Of a DNA stretch of 64,000 nt, positions 50,110 to 59,320 are shown in pieces. The notes beneath the pieces were generated by a model. The model saw only the letters and a list, made by a program, of their open reading frames with translations, did not search any database and was not told where the DNA came from. How positions within the stretch are numbered: position 1 is the first letter of the stretch; each line of letters begins with the position of its first letter. The translations under genes and the position numbers were made by a program. Origin of the DNA: Methanomassiliicoccus luminyensis B10. GTDB lineage: Archaea; Thermoplasmatota; Thermoplasmata; Methanomassiliicoccales; Methanomassiliicoccaceae. The stretch lies in NCBI RefSeq assembly GCF_000308215.1, contig NZ_CAJE01000015.1:113150-177149 (forward strand), in the 5' to 3' direction.

Positions 50110-52963
50110 GGGCACTTCAGAAGGACCACGGGAAGGACGAGCGGGCGAGACCCCCAGGCACGAAACCAAGGACATAGCCGTTCGCTGCTTTACCAAAACC
50201 AAGGACCAAAAGAGTGCTTTCAATGGTAATAACGCTGCTCCATCTCCCTCCTTCGACCGGTATCTGGTTATTGATGCTGAGACCACAGCCGACGAGATTC
50301 AGTCGCTTAAGTTCGGTTCGGCCGCATTGGTTACTAGAGACGTCATAGAGCGCCACTGGCTTTTCTATGACCCTCTTGCAGTTAACGAAGGAGAGTTGTC
50401 CATCCTCAAATCAGTAGCAGCATCTGCCAATCATGAGCTAATCACCGTCACCGAGTTCAGGGAGCAGGTGTTCCTCCCGGAGATTTACGACAACGAAGCG
50501 CCGTGCATCGGGTTCAACCTGCCGTTCGATATCTCTAGAATAGCAGTACGGTCAAGCCCTGCACGGGAGAGGAACAGAGGTGGCTTTTCCTTCAAGATGG
50601 CTGATGGATATCCTAACATCGTCGTGAAACATGTCAACAGTCATTATTCTCAAATCAAGTTCACCAGTGGCTTACCGCTCACCGAGAGGGAGAGGAGGGA
50701 AGGAGGTGGAAGCCGCCGGTTCCGGGGTCACTTCGTCGATCTTAGAACCGCTACCTTCGCCTTGACCAACGAATCCCACACCCTCGATTCTGCCTGCAAA
50801 CGGTTCGGGGTGGCCAAGGAAAAGGATAAGGTCAAAGAGCATGGGAAAATCACTTCGGAATACATTCGATATAACCTCAACGATGTAGAGATTACCAACC
50901 AACTGTTCCAAATGGTAATGCGAGAATGGAATGGCGGATTAGACTCTTCCGGTGACGGAGGTTATCACCTGAATGTGCCCGTCTCCCGACTTTCCTCTCC
51001 CGCTTCCATCGGGAAGGCCTACCTGCGAGCCATGGGGGTGGAGTCATTCTTAGATAAGAACCCGGATTTCCCCTGCTGGCTCTTGGGCAAGGTTATGGGG
51101 ACCTACTTCGGAGGGCGCTCCGAGGTGCGCATCCGATTACAACCGGTGGAGATTCGGCTCCTCGATTTCCTGAGTATGTACCCGACCATGTGCATCATCA
51201 TGGGCATCTGGAAGTTCGTGATAAGCGACCACATCGCTTGGGTCGAAGCCACCGAGGAGGCCCGCCAATTCGTAGACGCAGTTCACATCGACAGCTTCCG
51301 TTCGACAGCGGCCTGGAAGCAACTGAATGTCATATGCTTGGTCCGACCAGAAGGTGACATCCTGACGGTCCGCAGTGACTTTCACGAGGGGAGCTACAAT
51401 TTGGGCACCGCCCACGTGACGTCGGAAAAGCCCCTTTGGTACACTATGGCCGACGTGGTGGCCTCCAAGCTCCTGACCGGAAAATCTCCCCAGATACTGA
51501 AGGCGATAAGGTTCGAGCCGGTGGGGGTCCAGGATGGGTTAACACCTGTCGCCTTGGTGGGCGGCCAGCGCATCGACCCTGCAAAGGACGACTTCTTTCT
51601 GAAGATGGGCGACTACCGGCATGAGCTGAAGACCAACATGAAGGCCATCGACAAGACTCTGGACCCTGGGAAGTACGAGCATTACAATTCCCTCCAGAAG
51701 GCCGTAAAGATACTCCTCAACTCGACCAGCTACGGCATCTTCCTCCAGATTAACGAAGGTAGTGAAGAGGCAGACATGCAGGTATACGGTCCGGAGGAAC
51801 CGTTCGAGGCCAAGGTCGATAAACCGGAAAACCCGGGACCTTACTTCGACCCCATTGTAGGGACCCTGATTACGGGGGCGGCCCGTCTGGTCCTGGCCAT
51901 CACCGAGGCCCTACTCGCTCGGAGGGGTTCACACTATGCCTTCTGCGACACCGACAGCATGGCGGTGCCCGCTGAGCATGTGGACGAGATACAGGCTTTC
52001 TTCCAAAAACTCACTCCCTACTCCTTCTCGGACAAGTTGTTCAAGCTGGAAAAGGAAAACTCAGACGAAAAGACCAAGGCACCGGTGGACCTGCACTTTT
52101 ATGGAATCTCCGCCAAAAGATACGTGCTATATGAATTGAAAGACGGCAGACCGATGATACGCAAAGCATCCAGCCATGGGCTGGGCCACATAATGAATCC
52201 GTTCCCCTGGGTCGATAACAACAAATGGGCTGAATCTGTGTGGCAAGATATCCTGGACGAGCACTACGGCCTGGTCACGGATAAAGAACTATGGAACAAG
52301 TATGGCGACACCTACGCCGTCTCCAACTTCTCGGTCACCTCACCTGTACTGGCCAACCGGCTCAACTTAATCAATAAGGGTAAGGACTATCGGCATAAGA
52401 TTAAACCATTCAACTTCGCCATCGTGGGTGCAGCCAATGTCCGAGACCCCCGCTCCGGGAAGGTCGTGAAACCCATCGCACCATTCCGAAAGAAAGCCCA
52501 GGAAGCCATCCACTCGCCATTCATCGACTATAGCTCCGGCAGGGTCATGCAGGGCGAACAATACTGGAAACCATTGGACGATGTCCTCTTAGCTTACCAA
52601 ACTCACCCCGAATCCAAGTTCGATGGGGACGTCGGCTTCCTCCAAAGAAAGCACATTGTGGTTCGGTCCATCTCGTTCATCGGCAAGGAGTCCAAGAACT
52701 TAGAGATGTCGAGATACTTTGGGGTTACCTCGGAGGACCTTCAGAGGTACGGGGTCACACAAGTAGGCGGGGACGCCGAACAGGAGGCCCAGGGCCTCAT
52801 AATGAATGTCAAGCCAGGGGTTATGGAGAAAATGGGCATCTCACGGAGAGTGCTGTTCCGTTGGCGAGCAGATATACGCAAGGGAAAATCCCTGAGGTTT
52901 CAGAGTCGCTCCAAAGAGAAACTGCTCAAGGCCCTGAGATTATCACGCAATGTAGTGGATTAA
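50093..52963 (+). CDS. Casposon family B DNA polymerase
   Basis: 956 residues. The exonuclease has YLVIDAETT (Asp61, Glu63), GFNLPFDISR and YIRYNLNDVE. The polymerase has LDFLSMYPTMC (motif A, about 357), KAVKILLNSTSYGIF (motif B, about 537) and FCDTDSM (motif C, about 619). It is unlike the cellular PolB at 7,159: the motifs deviate (SMYPT instead of SMYPS) and a C-terminal region of about 250 residues, including an HTH-like stretch (MEKMGISRRVLFRWRADI), is added. It is thought to replicate or repair the element during transposition. GTG start at 50093 overlaps the HNH gene. Confidence 0.93.
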   Translation: MEAVLRGTSEGPREGRAGETPRHETKDIAVRCFTKTKDQKSAFNGNNAAPSPSFDRYLVIDAETTADEIQSLKFGSAALVTRDVIERHWLFYDPLAVNEGELSILKSVAASANHELITVTEFREQVFLPEIYDNEAPCIGFNLPFDISRIAVRSSPARERNRGGFSFKMADGYPNIVVKHVNSHYSQIKFTSGLPLTERERREGGGSRRFRGHFVDLRTATFALTNESHTLDSACKRFGVAKEKDKVKEHGKITSEYIRYNLNDVEITNQLFQMVMREWNGGLDSSGDGGYHLNVPVSRLSSPASIGKAYLRAMGVESFLDKNPDFPCWLLGKVMGTYFGGRSEVRIRLQPVEIRLLDFLSMYPTMCIIMGIWKFVISDHIAWVEATEEARQFVDAVHIDSFRSTAAWKQLNVICLVRPEGDILTVRSDFHEGSYNLGTAHVTSEKPLWYTMADVVASKLLTGKSPQILKAIRFEPVGVQDGLTPVALVGGQRIDPAKDDFFLKMGDYRHELKTNMKAIDKTLDPGKYEHYNSLQKAVKILLNSTSYGIFLQINEGSEEADMQVYGPEEPFEAKVDKPENPGPYFDPIVGTLITGAARLVLAITEALLARRGSHYAFCDTDSMAVPAEHVDEIQAFFQKLTPYSFSDKLFKLEKENSDEKTKAPVDLHFYGISAKRYVLYELKDGRPMIRKASSHGLGHIMNPFPWVDNNKWAESVWQDILDEHYGLVTDKELWNKYGDTYAVSNFSVTSPVLANRLNLINKGKDYRHKIKPFNFAIVGAANVRDPRSGKVVKPIAPFRKKAQEAIHSPFIDYSSGRVMQGEQYWKPLDDVLLAYQTHPESKFDGDVGFLQRKHIVVRSISFIGKESKNLEMSRYFGVTSEDLQRYGVTQVGGDAEQEAQGLIMNVKPGVMEKMGISRRVLFRWRADIRKGKSLRFQSRSKEKLLKALRLSRNVVD

Positions 52964-53035
52964 TCGGCAACAAATATATTCGAAGACGCTCTAATTAATC
53001 ATCTTTTATATACCCAGAAGGCGCATATTTTTATC

Positions 53036-53350
53036 ATGTCCAGAGAGGTCGCCAGAGTTACTCCCATAGTGCCCTGCGGTAAGGATATCTTGGTTCGCTT
53101 CGTTCGAGTGAGTTGTGATACCTTCAGAGGGACGGAAGTCCAGGTATGCCGGGGCGGCAAGTGCCGTCCGATCCTCGGACTTCCAGAAATCAATGAGATG
53201 AACGAAGCTCGGATACTGGCATCTAGCCACCTTGCTCTCAAAATTATAGGGCATCCGGATTACGAGGAAGCAAAAGTAAGCATCGATGGCCAGGAGAAGC
53301 TCGTAAGCAAGGACAACATGCCAGAGGCCCATCTGTGCATAACGGACTGA
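53036..53350 (+). CDS. Uncharacterised casposon protein
   Basis: A 104-residue protein with beta-strand-like N-terminal half (ILVRFVRVSCDTFRGTEVQV) and a helical C-terminal half. Cys-containing VCRGGKCRP could bind a metal but is not a full ribbon. It has no known family. A TATA-like TTTTATATA lies about 30 nt upstream, so it probably has its own promoter. Confidence 0.55.
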   Translation: MSREVARVTPIVPCGKDILVRFVRVSCDTFRGTEVQVCRGGKCRPILGLPEINEMNEARILASSHLALKIIGHPDYEEAKVSIDGQEKLVSKDNMPEAHLCITD

Positions 53351-53519
53351 GCGGAATGAAGCGATTCGGTCGAGATGATGAGATGAGCGATGAGCACATT
53401 ATGAGCATATCTCAGCTATCTCAAGCACTTATGCTTAAGTGGGAGCGAGCACCGCCTAATGCTGCGTGGGACAAGGGAGGGGCGATAGCTAACTGCCATC
53501 CGGTAATGCTCTGAGGGAT

Positions 53520-54023
53520 ATGATGAGACTAAGGTGTATGGAATGCGGACATGAATGGAACTCACGCTCATCGGAAGGTAAAGCTAGGCAATGCTCTAAG
53601 TGCCGTTCGAGGAGGATTAATATGGTGGAAGATGTCGAAGTAAAAGATGCTAGAGAGATTGATGAGCCCGTTCCCGTTATAGCCTCGGTCAAGATGCAAC
53701 GAAAGGACCAACAGTATCTGATGGACGATCCGGAGGTGCGGGAGAAGTTCAAGCAGCTCCAATTGGCAAAGCTGGATAGGCAAATCGCCGAAGAGCGAGC
53801 GGAATTGATAGATTACGGTGCCCTGGGCAATTTTATAGCTTCATACAAAATGCTGTTGCGTTTCCTGCGCATTTGTGGGTCGTTGAGCGACAGTGAGTTT
53901 GAATTGGTGGATATTCGATGTCCTTGGTGCGGTGGACTATTCGAATATGAGGAGGATTCGAAAACGGATATACGAAGCTGGAAATGCATCGTGTGCAACA
54001 AATCGATTGAATGCCCAAATTAG
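53520..54023 (+). CDS. Double zinc-ribbon protein
   Basis: 167 residues. An N-terminal ribbon (CMECGHEW ... CSKCRS) and a C-terminal ribbon (CPWCGGLFEYEE ... CIVCNKSIEC) flank a helical, charged middle (about 50-110, EKFKQLQLAKLDRQIAEERA). The layout suggests a DNA- or RNA-binding adaptor. It stops close to the convergent winged-helix gene. The upstream 170 nt (53,351-53,519) contains CACTTA/TAAGTG as a small inverted repeat and no gene. Confidence 0.65.
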   Translation: MMRLRCMECGHEWNSRSSEGKARQCSKCRSRRINMVEDVEVKDAREIDEPVPVIASVKMQRKDQQYLMDDPEVREKFKQLQLAKLDRQIAEERAELIDYGALGNFIASYKMLLRFLRICGSLSDSEFELVDIRCPWCGGLFEYEEDSKTDIRSWKCIVCNKSIECPN

Positions 54024-54039
54024 ATCGAAAAGAACATTG

Positions 54040-54294
54040 TCACTTTATCTTGTGAAGCTCTCTTAGGACCTGTTTTCCATTCTCGGTTATCTGATATATT
54101 CTGTTTTTCGATTGCCCGGGGGTCATGCACTCGGCCAATCCTTTCTCGGTGAGTTCGCTCAAAGCACGTGATATATGGGACAAATTTTCTCCGGATGTCT
54201 TGGAAATGCTAGATGGAGTTCTCGGACCTTTTTCGAGAGCTTCAAGCGATAACCTACGAACCCGTCCTTGCATGAAGGATAGCAGTTCCCACAC
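54040..54294 (-). CDS. Winged-helix transcriptional regulator
   Basis: 84 residues forming one ArsR/MarR-like winged helix: TPSSISKTSGENLSHISRAL as recognition region and IYQITENGKQVLREL as wing and last helix. GTG start at 54294. It is divergent from the surface-protein gene at 54,441 with about 145 nt of very AT-rich shared upstream DNA containing several TATA-like sequences, so it may control that gene and itself. Confidence 0.7.
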   Translation of the reverse strand: MWELLSFMQGRVRRLSLEALEKGPRTPSSISKTSGENLSHISRALSELTEKGLAECMTPGQSKNRIYQITENGKQVLRELHKIK

Positions 54295-54440
54295 AGGGTT
54301 AGCACTGGCCCATGAACATTAACATATTATTACAACTAACATATCACTATAATATCAATAGAATACCAATATATACCAAAAATAGCCCTCACTTCACGAG
54401 ATAAGAACGGAAAGATAATAAACAAGGTGAAGTGGGCTTT

Positions 54441-55307
54441 ATGGGTTCAGGAATCAAATCGCTAGCTTGCGTATTGTGTTTTTTCATTTTGCTCTTCGCT
54501 TTCCTTCCACTATCCAATGTCCAGGCTAGCGAAGCCGTGCCTTCTGCTCCAATCGATCTTGTGGTCACATCGAACATTGGAGGAATAAGCCTTACATGGA
54601 GCGCCCCAATGAGCAATGGCGATTCGCATCTCGGCCCCTATATGATTTACAGATCGACCACTTCTGGAGAAGAAGCATCGATGTCACCACCGATTCCCTT
54701 CTCTTATAGCACTTCCTACACCGACACGGACGTGGTCGATGGGGTGACCTACTACTACAAAGTGACTGCCACTAATAGATTCGGGGAAGGGCCTATGTCC
54801 AACGAGGCTTCGGGAAAGGCAATCAGTAGCACAACTCCATCTGAATCGGGTCCGTCTGCACCAACCGGTGTAACAGCAAGCATCTCGGATGGCCAAATCG
54901 TGATCTCATGGCACGACCCAATCAATACTGGCGGGTTACGATGCAACTTCGAGGTCTATCGGGGAATTTCCCCTAACTGGATGGAGCTATTGATGGGTTC
55001 ACGCCTACAGGGGACATACGGCAACTCATACACCGACACGACCGCCGAGGCTGGCCAGTTATATTATTACTACGTCGTGGCAGTCAACTCGAATGGGCAG
55101 GATAGCGAACCATCGACGATGGTGACGGCTAACAAGCCATTCACACTCCCGCCGAATTACAATAGCCCACCCAATAATAACGATAGCTGGGTGTTTCCAA
55201 TGGCCTTGACAATCGCAGTTGTAGCAATAGCTATCGTTACTGGCATATTGCTCAAGAAGAAGAGAACTCCGCCTCAGAACCAACCTCCGATGCCACCTGA
55301 GCAGTAA
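54441..55307 (+). CDS. Secreted/membrane-anchored protein with two fibronectin type III domains
   Basis: 288 residues: signal peptide (about 1-28, ACVLCFFILLFAFLPLSNVQA), FnIII domain 1 (about 35-125, PSAPIDLVVTSNIGGISLTW to YYYKVTATNRFGEGPMS) and FnIII domain 2 (about 138-228, GQIVISWHDPINTGG to YYYYVVAVNSNGQDSEPS). A Pro/Asn-rich linker, a C-terminal membrane helix (FPMALTIAVVAIAIVTGILL) and a Lys/Pro-rich tail follow. It would sit on the cell surface. Such a protein is unexpected in a casposon and could serve adhesion, cell contact or surface exclusion. ATG 54441 follows GGTGA. Confidence 0.85.
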   Translation: MGSGIKSLACVLCFFILLFAFLPLSNVQASEAVPSAPIDLVVTSNIGGISLTWSAPMSNGDSHLGPYMIYRSTTSGEEASMSPPIPFSYSTSYTDTDVVDGVTYYYKVTATNRFGEGPMSNEASGKAISSTTPSESGPSAPTGVTASISDGQIVISWHDPINTGGLRCNFEVYRGISPNWMELLMGSRLQGTYGNSYTDTTAEAGQLYYYYVVAVNSNGQDSEPSTMVTANKPFTLPPNYNSPPNNNDSWVFPMALTIAVVAIAIVTGILLKKKRTPPQNQPPMPPEQ

Positions 55308-55777
55308 TCTAGGAAAGAGAGCTATGCTCAAGGACACGACAATCGAACACGAGATGATTGATTGTCAGATATGGGGGAACTAATTAACAAGAATACATGA
55401 GTATATTAAAAGCGACTATGGACTGAATCTTCCAGAACCACACTACCTATGAGAATTCGACGAAGATTAGCTATATGAACCTACAGCGATAGTCGCTACA
55501 CGTTTCTCAGGTCAGAGGGCTTCGCCTGAGGGTAAAAAGAAAATGTTGCAAGACAGTCAGTATGAAGTTAGATATTGGACTTGGGGAAATAATGCCCGGT
55601 GGGGAACTATTTCCATCCATCATCAATCAACTACATGAATAAAAATATATCGCCCACTATTGTCAAATCGTGGATAGACTAGACTCAGGCAACATAGGTC
55701 ATTAATCTAGCATCTCACTAAGCGCCATTGGTGCCTCTCAGGAGGCAATTCAGGACTATTGGGCCTGTAAGTAAAAC
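55308..55777. other. Intergenic stretch without a gene
   Basis: 470 nt with frequent stops in all frames. The only structure noticed is TGCCTC-TCAG-GAGGCA near 55,732-55,747, a small hairpin that could end transcription of the convergent genes. Confidence 0.35.
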
Positions 55778-55972
55778 TCAATCTAACAGCCCGTTCTCCT
55801 CCATGAATCGCTGGCTCCTGAGGGTCTTGGCATTGTCCAGGAGGCTCATTATCGCCTCCTTGAGCTGCCTTGAGTTATTGTCTTCCAGGTAATCGTACAC
55901 CATCATGGCACAGTCCTCGACGCCGAGCACATAATCCAAGCTCCTAGCGTCCATGCCTCTCGGTTCTTTCAT
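55778..55972 (-). CDS. Small acidic helical protein
   Basis: 64 residues (MKEPRGMDARSLDYVLGVED ... RFMEENGLLD), helical and acidic. No family recognised. It is transcribed away from the AbrB-like gene and shares about 100 nt of promoter DNA with it, including the 56,039 inverted repeat, so both may respond to the same regulator. Confidence 0.5.
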   Translation of the reverse strand: MKEPRGMDARSLDYVLGVEDCAMMVYDYLEDNNSRQLKEAIMSLLDNAKTLRSQRFMEENGLLD

Positions 55973-56038
55973 CGATGCACCCCCAAGTAATTGCCTATTA
56001 TGGCTAAGTAGCCTATATAGGTAACATAATATTTGTAT

Positions 56039-56069
56039 CTATCACCTCTTTAACCGATATTGGTGATAG
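56039..56069. promoter_or_regulatory. Operator-like inverted repeat before the AbrB-type gene
   Basis: CTATCACC (56039-56046) is mirrored exactly by GGTGATAG (56062-56069), 15 nt apart. It ends 6 nt before ATG 56076, the usual spot for autoregulation by a small swapped-hairpin protein. GGTGATAG may also serve as the ribosome binding site. Confidence 0.5.
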
Positions 56070-56075
56070 CGGTTG

Positions 56076-56219
56076 ATGTTTCTAGGTTCTTCTAAGATTA
56101 CTCCCAAGCTGAGAGTGTCGATAGTCCAGGACGCCGCGAAGGTCCTTAACGTCAAAGATGGAGACCACATTCTGTTCTACAAAGATGACATGGGGAACGT
56201 GGTCATCAAGAAAGGATAA
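56076..56219 (+). CDS. AbrB/SpoVT-like DNA-binding protein
   Basis: 47 residues that fit the swapped-hairpin AbrB fold: KITPKLRVSIVQDAAKVLNV followed by KDGDHILFYKDDMGNVVIKK. It is short but complete with its own stop. Such proteins serve as antitoxins or small transition regulators; no toxin gene is directly adjacent, so regulation is the safer reading. The inverted repeat at 56,039-56,069 is a candidate binding site. Confidence 0.7.
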   Translation: MFLGSSKITPKLRVSIVQDAAKVLNVKDGDHILFYKDDMGNVVIKKG

Positions 56220-56258
56220 TTAACATAGATGCGGCAATATCTAATATGGTTTATGAAA

Positions 56259-56960
56259 CTAAAAATCTAATAAAATTGGTATATGATCACTAAGGGCTCT
56301 CCAGTCGTCATAGTGTCCAATTTTAAACTCTTGCTTATGAGCCAGGATGCCAGCAGATGCAAATATATAGTCGGTATGATACTTTTTATTTTCATTTCTG
56401 TACATAAAAAAGGTGCTCTGTAATTCTTTGCCAAATTTTTCATTATTTATAAAATGATACGCACTTTTAATATTCCTATTGTTACAATAGTCGACGACAT
56501 CACTTAAATATCCATGCAGGGGGTATTTTGACTTTTTATTATCCCATATAACATTCCAATTAAAATCACCAGCAACAATTGTGTTATCGCCCAATACTTC
56601 TTGGTTCAACCGTAATCCCCTCCACACTTGTGCAACGTATCGATTTTGCACATCTTCTCTATCATTCATGGCCCAGAAATTAATGATTTTAATGCCGCCC
56701 ACTTTTATTCCTAAAACATGTCTGACTCTCTCAGTATGCAACTTCATTTCTTCAAATTCATATTGCTTCTTTATGAATGTGGCTAATCCTTTATTTTTAT
56801 TATCGCCTACCCATATGGAATTATAGCTATCAGTTAACTGTGTCAGTCTTTCAGGCTTCTCGCATTCTTGGATCAGCATTATGTCTGGATTCATTAGATT
56901 GAGTAATAAATCGAATTTATCTCTAAAGACCATGTTACAGTTCCATGTAACAATCCGCAT
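56259..56960 (-). CDS. Endonuclease/exonuclease/phosphatase-family protein
   Basis: A 233-residue EEP domain with all hallmark motifs: VTWNCNM at the start, MLIQECE with the metal-binding Glu, VAGDFNWNV, DYIFAS, and SDHIPILL at the end. The fold hydrolyses phosphodiesters in DNA, RNA or other phosphoester substrates. It is a single-domain protein without a targeting signal. AT content is high, suggesting separate acquisition from the casposon core. It lies in the cargo zone with other nucleases, so a defence role is plausible but unproven. Confidence 0.88.
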   Translation of the reverse strand: MRIVTWNCNMVFRDKFDLLLNLMNPDIMLIQECEKPERLTQLTDSYNSIWVGDNKNKGLATFIKKQYEFEEMKLHTERVRHVLGIKVGGIKIINFWAMNDREDVQNRYVAQVWRGLRLNQEVLGDNTIVAGDFNWNVIWDNKKSKYPLHGYLSDVVDYCNNRNIKSAYHFINNEKFGKELQSTFFMYRNENKKYHTDYIFASAGILAHKQEFKIGHYDDWRALSDHIPILLDF

Positions 56961-57007
56961 GAAGTCCCTCAGTCAAGCCTAATCACTATGAAAGTTATGG
57001 AATGCAG

Positions 57008-57733
57008 TCACTTGCCGTTCTTTTTCCGTGATTGAACCGCCTTCTTGGCCCGTTCCTTGAACATCAATCGTTTAATCTTCTCCGGTTCTGAAGTAATGCG
57101 GCCATAGCATGTCCTGCACAAGTACAGTTCCTTGGAGCCACTTCTATTGAACAGCGATGGTCCCGAATTTCTTAGATCAATCTCCATGCTATCAGCTAGT
57201 GCATAACCTCCGCAGGCGTGGCATTGAGCGATGCCAATGGATTGGAGCAGGTACATCTTGTGGCCGAGGAGAGGAATATGTCGTTTGGAGACCAGGGGGA
57301 CGCTTATGCCGATAGGCCGCTTCGAATTGTCAATCTGCACCCTAATGAGGCCGACCCCAAGATGAGCGGCCATGAACACCTGTTCGTCAGTGAAGGTCTC
57401 ATCATCCTCGAACGGTACTCCCAAATAACAACGATTCCCATATATAGAGTAGCCCAGGGCTTGCCCGATGGACTTGCCAAAGCTGCTCGTAGAGGTCTTT
57501 ACTTCCACGAATATAAGCTCCAAATCGCTCATGAAGGGACCGCCAACGTCGTAGGCCCCAATCACGTCGACCAGGCCCAGGGATAGGTAACCACGGTTAG
57601 TACCGACGCTCAGACAGTGGTACTTTTTCTTGATGAAGTCGGCGATGAACGGGTAGTAATCGGACTCGGCAACCATGCGTCCCCCCATCGCTATGGTAGA
57701 TTGATAACTGTTCTTCAGCCTCGTCATTAACAT
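57008..57733 (-). CDS. PD-(D/E)XK-like nuclease with zinc ribbon
   Basis: About 241 residues. LVDVIGAYDVGG followed by LELIFVEVKTSTSSFGKSIG (about residues 52-90) gives the D...ExK pattern of restriction-type nucleases, and the Gln in IGQALGYS suits the final helix. CHACGGYAL and LYLCRTCYG form a C-terminal zinc ribbon, then a Lys/Arg-rich tail. A C10 tract precedes the start in its own sense (G10 on the plus strand, 57,738-57,747). Related proteins occur as restriction-like or DNA-repair factors. Confidence 0.68.
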   Translation of the reverse strand: MLMTRLKNSYQSTIAMGGRMVAESDYYPFIADFIKKKYHCLSVGTNRGYLSLGLVDVIGAYDVGGPFMSDLELIFVEVKTSTSSFGKSIGQALGYSIYGNRCYLGVPFEDDETFTDEQVFMAAHLGVGLIRVQIDNSKRPIGISVPLVSKRHIPLLGHKMYLLQSIGIAQCHACGGYALADSMEIDLRNSGPSLFNRSGSKELYLCRTCYGRITSEPEKIKRLMFKERAKKAVQSRKKNGK

Positions 57734-57941
57734 CAAGGAGGGGGGGGGGGCGTGCTAAAGTGTGTCACTGGTAATCGATATGATAACTAAGCAATTCTGT
57801 TGGGGAACGCAATGCTGAAAAATGACATCACCAAATCTGGATGATAATCTCGGTTTGATATTTTGTTATATGGATTGAGAAATGGATTGAGAACACAAGG
57901 CTTTATTTTACGGCATCTTGTTTATTGGTTAGCTGATTTAA

Positions 57942-59309
57942 ATGGTTATTGTTAGACCAAGATTAAATGATTATTTTGATCTGCCATTTACACAAGATGA
58001 GGTAGATTTTGCCATACCATACCTTGACGAGGATATTCCACTTTTTCTTGATCCATTTCTTTTATGGAAATCACCAGCACAACAAGATAATGCTCTCCAT
58101 ACACTAATCATCAATAGTTTTAACAGATTAGGTTTTCTAGCAAACACTGGAAAAGAATCTGAAGCAATTCAATTAATTGTTGAATTGTCTGAATGCAATG
58201 AGGTAGGCTTAGGCAACTCAAAGAGTAGAAAGGGTAAGCCAGTTAGTAGAAATGTGGCAACTGAGATCATTTCTGTTTTTAAAGATGTTGCTGAAATAAA
58301 GCAGAATGGGTTCCTGCATATAGAAGAAATCCAACTTTATGTAGACCAAATTGCAAAGGACAGGATCAGTGATATTTCGTGTAATTATCTAAAGTCATTT
58401 CTAATCGACTATACTATACAGAGCAGCAAAAAGTATAATATACCACTAGTAAAAACGAAAATTACATATTATGATATAAAAACCAATCGGATGACGACCG
58501 AAGATGTAAATTTGCCTTCTAACCCAGAACGAGGAGATACGGTGCTCCTGGTTCCAAAAAGATGGCTGAGGATTAGCCCTTGGATAAACCTTAACGATTA
58601 TATCGGATCATATTTCAAAGATGCAGATGGTAAGTTCGATGGTAGGGATGATAGGTCGTGGATACTCACATATAATCGAAAAAATTTCGATGCAGTACGT
58701 AGTTATATAGCTCAGAAAGAACAGCGGTTCGCTGATTGTAAAAATGATCCACTTTTCAATCCTTTACCAGTGACTTCTATTATGAGGAAGTTAAAAACAA
58801 TTGAGAGACTATCATCGGGAAAAGTGGATAATTCAGATAAAAAATATGAAGATAATATCTGTCAATTAATGGCGACCTTGTTTTATCCATATTTAGATTT
58901 TGCCAAAGAGCAGAGTAGGACGGATTCCAATGTGTTAATACGTGATTTGATCTTCTATAATAATCGCTCAATGGATTTCCTAGAAGAACTGAAAGAAAAG
59001 TACGATTGTAGACAGATTGTCTTTGAGTTAAAAAATGTAAAGAATCTGGAGAGAGAACACATAAATCAATTGAATAGGTATTTATCGGATCAGTTTGGAA
59101 GATTTGGGGTAATAATCACTCGCAATCCTCCACCTACTAATATTAAAAAAAATATCATCGATCTCTGGTCTGGACAACGAAAATGTATTTTGGTGCTCAC
59201 CGATAACGATGTAAAGTTCATGTGCTCCATTTATAAATCAAAACAGAGACTCGCAATAGAATTATTAAAAGGAAAATATATTGAATTTACTAGGGATTTA
59301 CCATCATAA
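57942..59309 (+). CDS. Large protein with C-terminal PD-(D/E)XK-like domain
   Basis: 455 residues of unrecognised family. The N-terminal 300 residues are alpha/beta with no motif I can name (RPRLNDYFDLPFTQDEVDFA at the start). The last 140 contain NVLIRDLIFYN, then CRQIVFELKNVKNLEREHIN with FELK as ExK, then a Gln/Arg helix and FGVIITRN, which match a restriction endonuclease-like core. Two small paralogous genes follow within 12 nt and with overlap, forming an operon. Low GC, a cargo position and a nuclease core suggest a defence or selfish-DNA module. Confidence 0.65.
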   Translation: MVIVRPRLNDYFDLPFTQDEVDFAIPYLDEDIPLFLDPFLLWKSPAQQDNALHTLIINSFNRLGFLANTGKESEAIQLIVELSECNEVGLGNSKSRKGKPVSRNVATEIISVFKDVAEIKQNGFLHIEEIQLYVDQIAKDRISDISCNYLKSFLIDYTIQSSKKYNIPLVKTKITYYDIKTNRMTTEDVNLPSNPERGDTVLLVPKRWLRISPWINLNDYIGSYFKDADGKFDGRDDRSWILTYNRKNFDAVRSYIAQKEQRFADCKNDPLFNPLPVTSIMRKLKTIERLSSGKVDNSDKKYEDNICQLMATLFYPYLDFAKEQSRTDSNVLIRDLIFYNNRSMDFLEELKEKYDCRQIVFELKNVKNLEREHINQLNRYLSDQFGRFGVIITRNPPPTNIKKNIIDLWSGQRKCILVLTDNDVKFMCSIYKSKQRLAIELLKGKYIEFTRDLPS

Positions 59310-59320
59310 GTGGTGTCACC

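Noticed and set aside
50093..52963. Casposon PolB as a protein-primed viral polymerase
   Set aside because: No clear terminal-protein gene or TPR1/TPR2 insert pattern was recognised, and the element ends are casposon-type inverted repeats with a Cas1 integrase.
57738..57747. G10 tract as evidence of a phase-variable gene
   Set aside because: It lies upstream of the most likely start codons, so length change would not shift the frame; promoter effects are possible but cannot be judged from one sequence.
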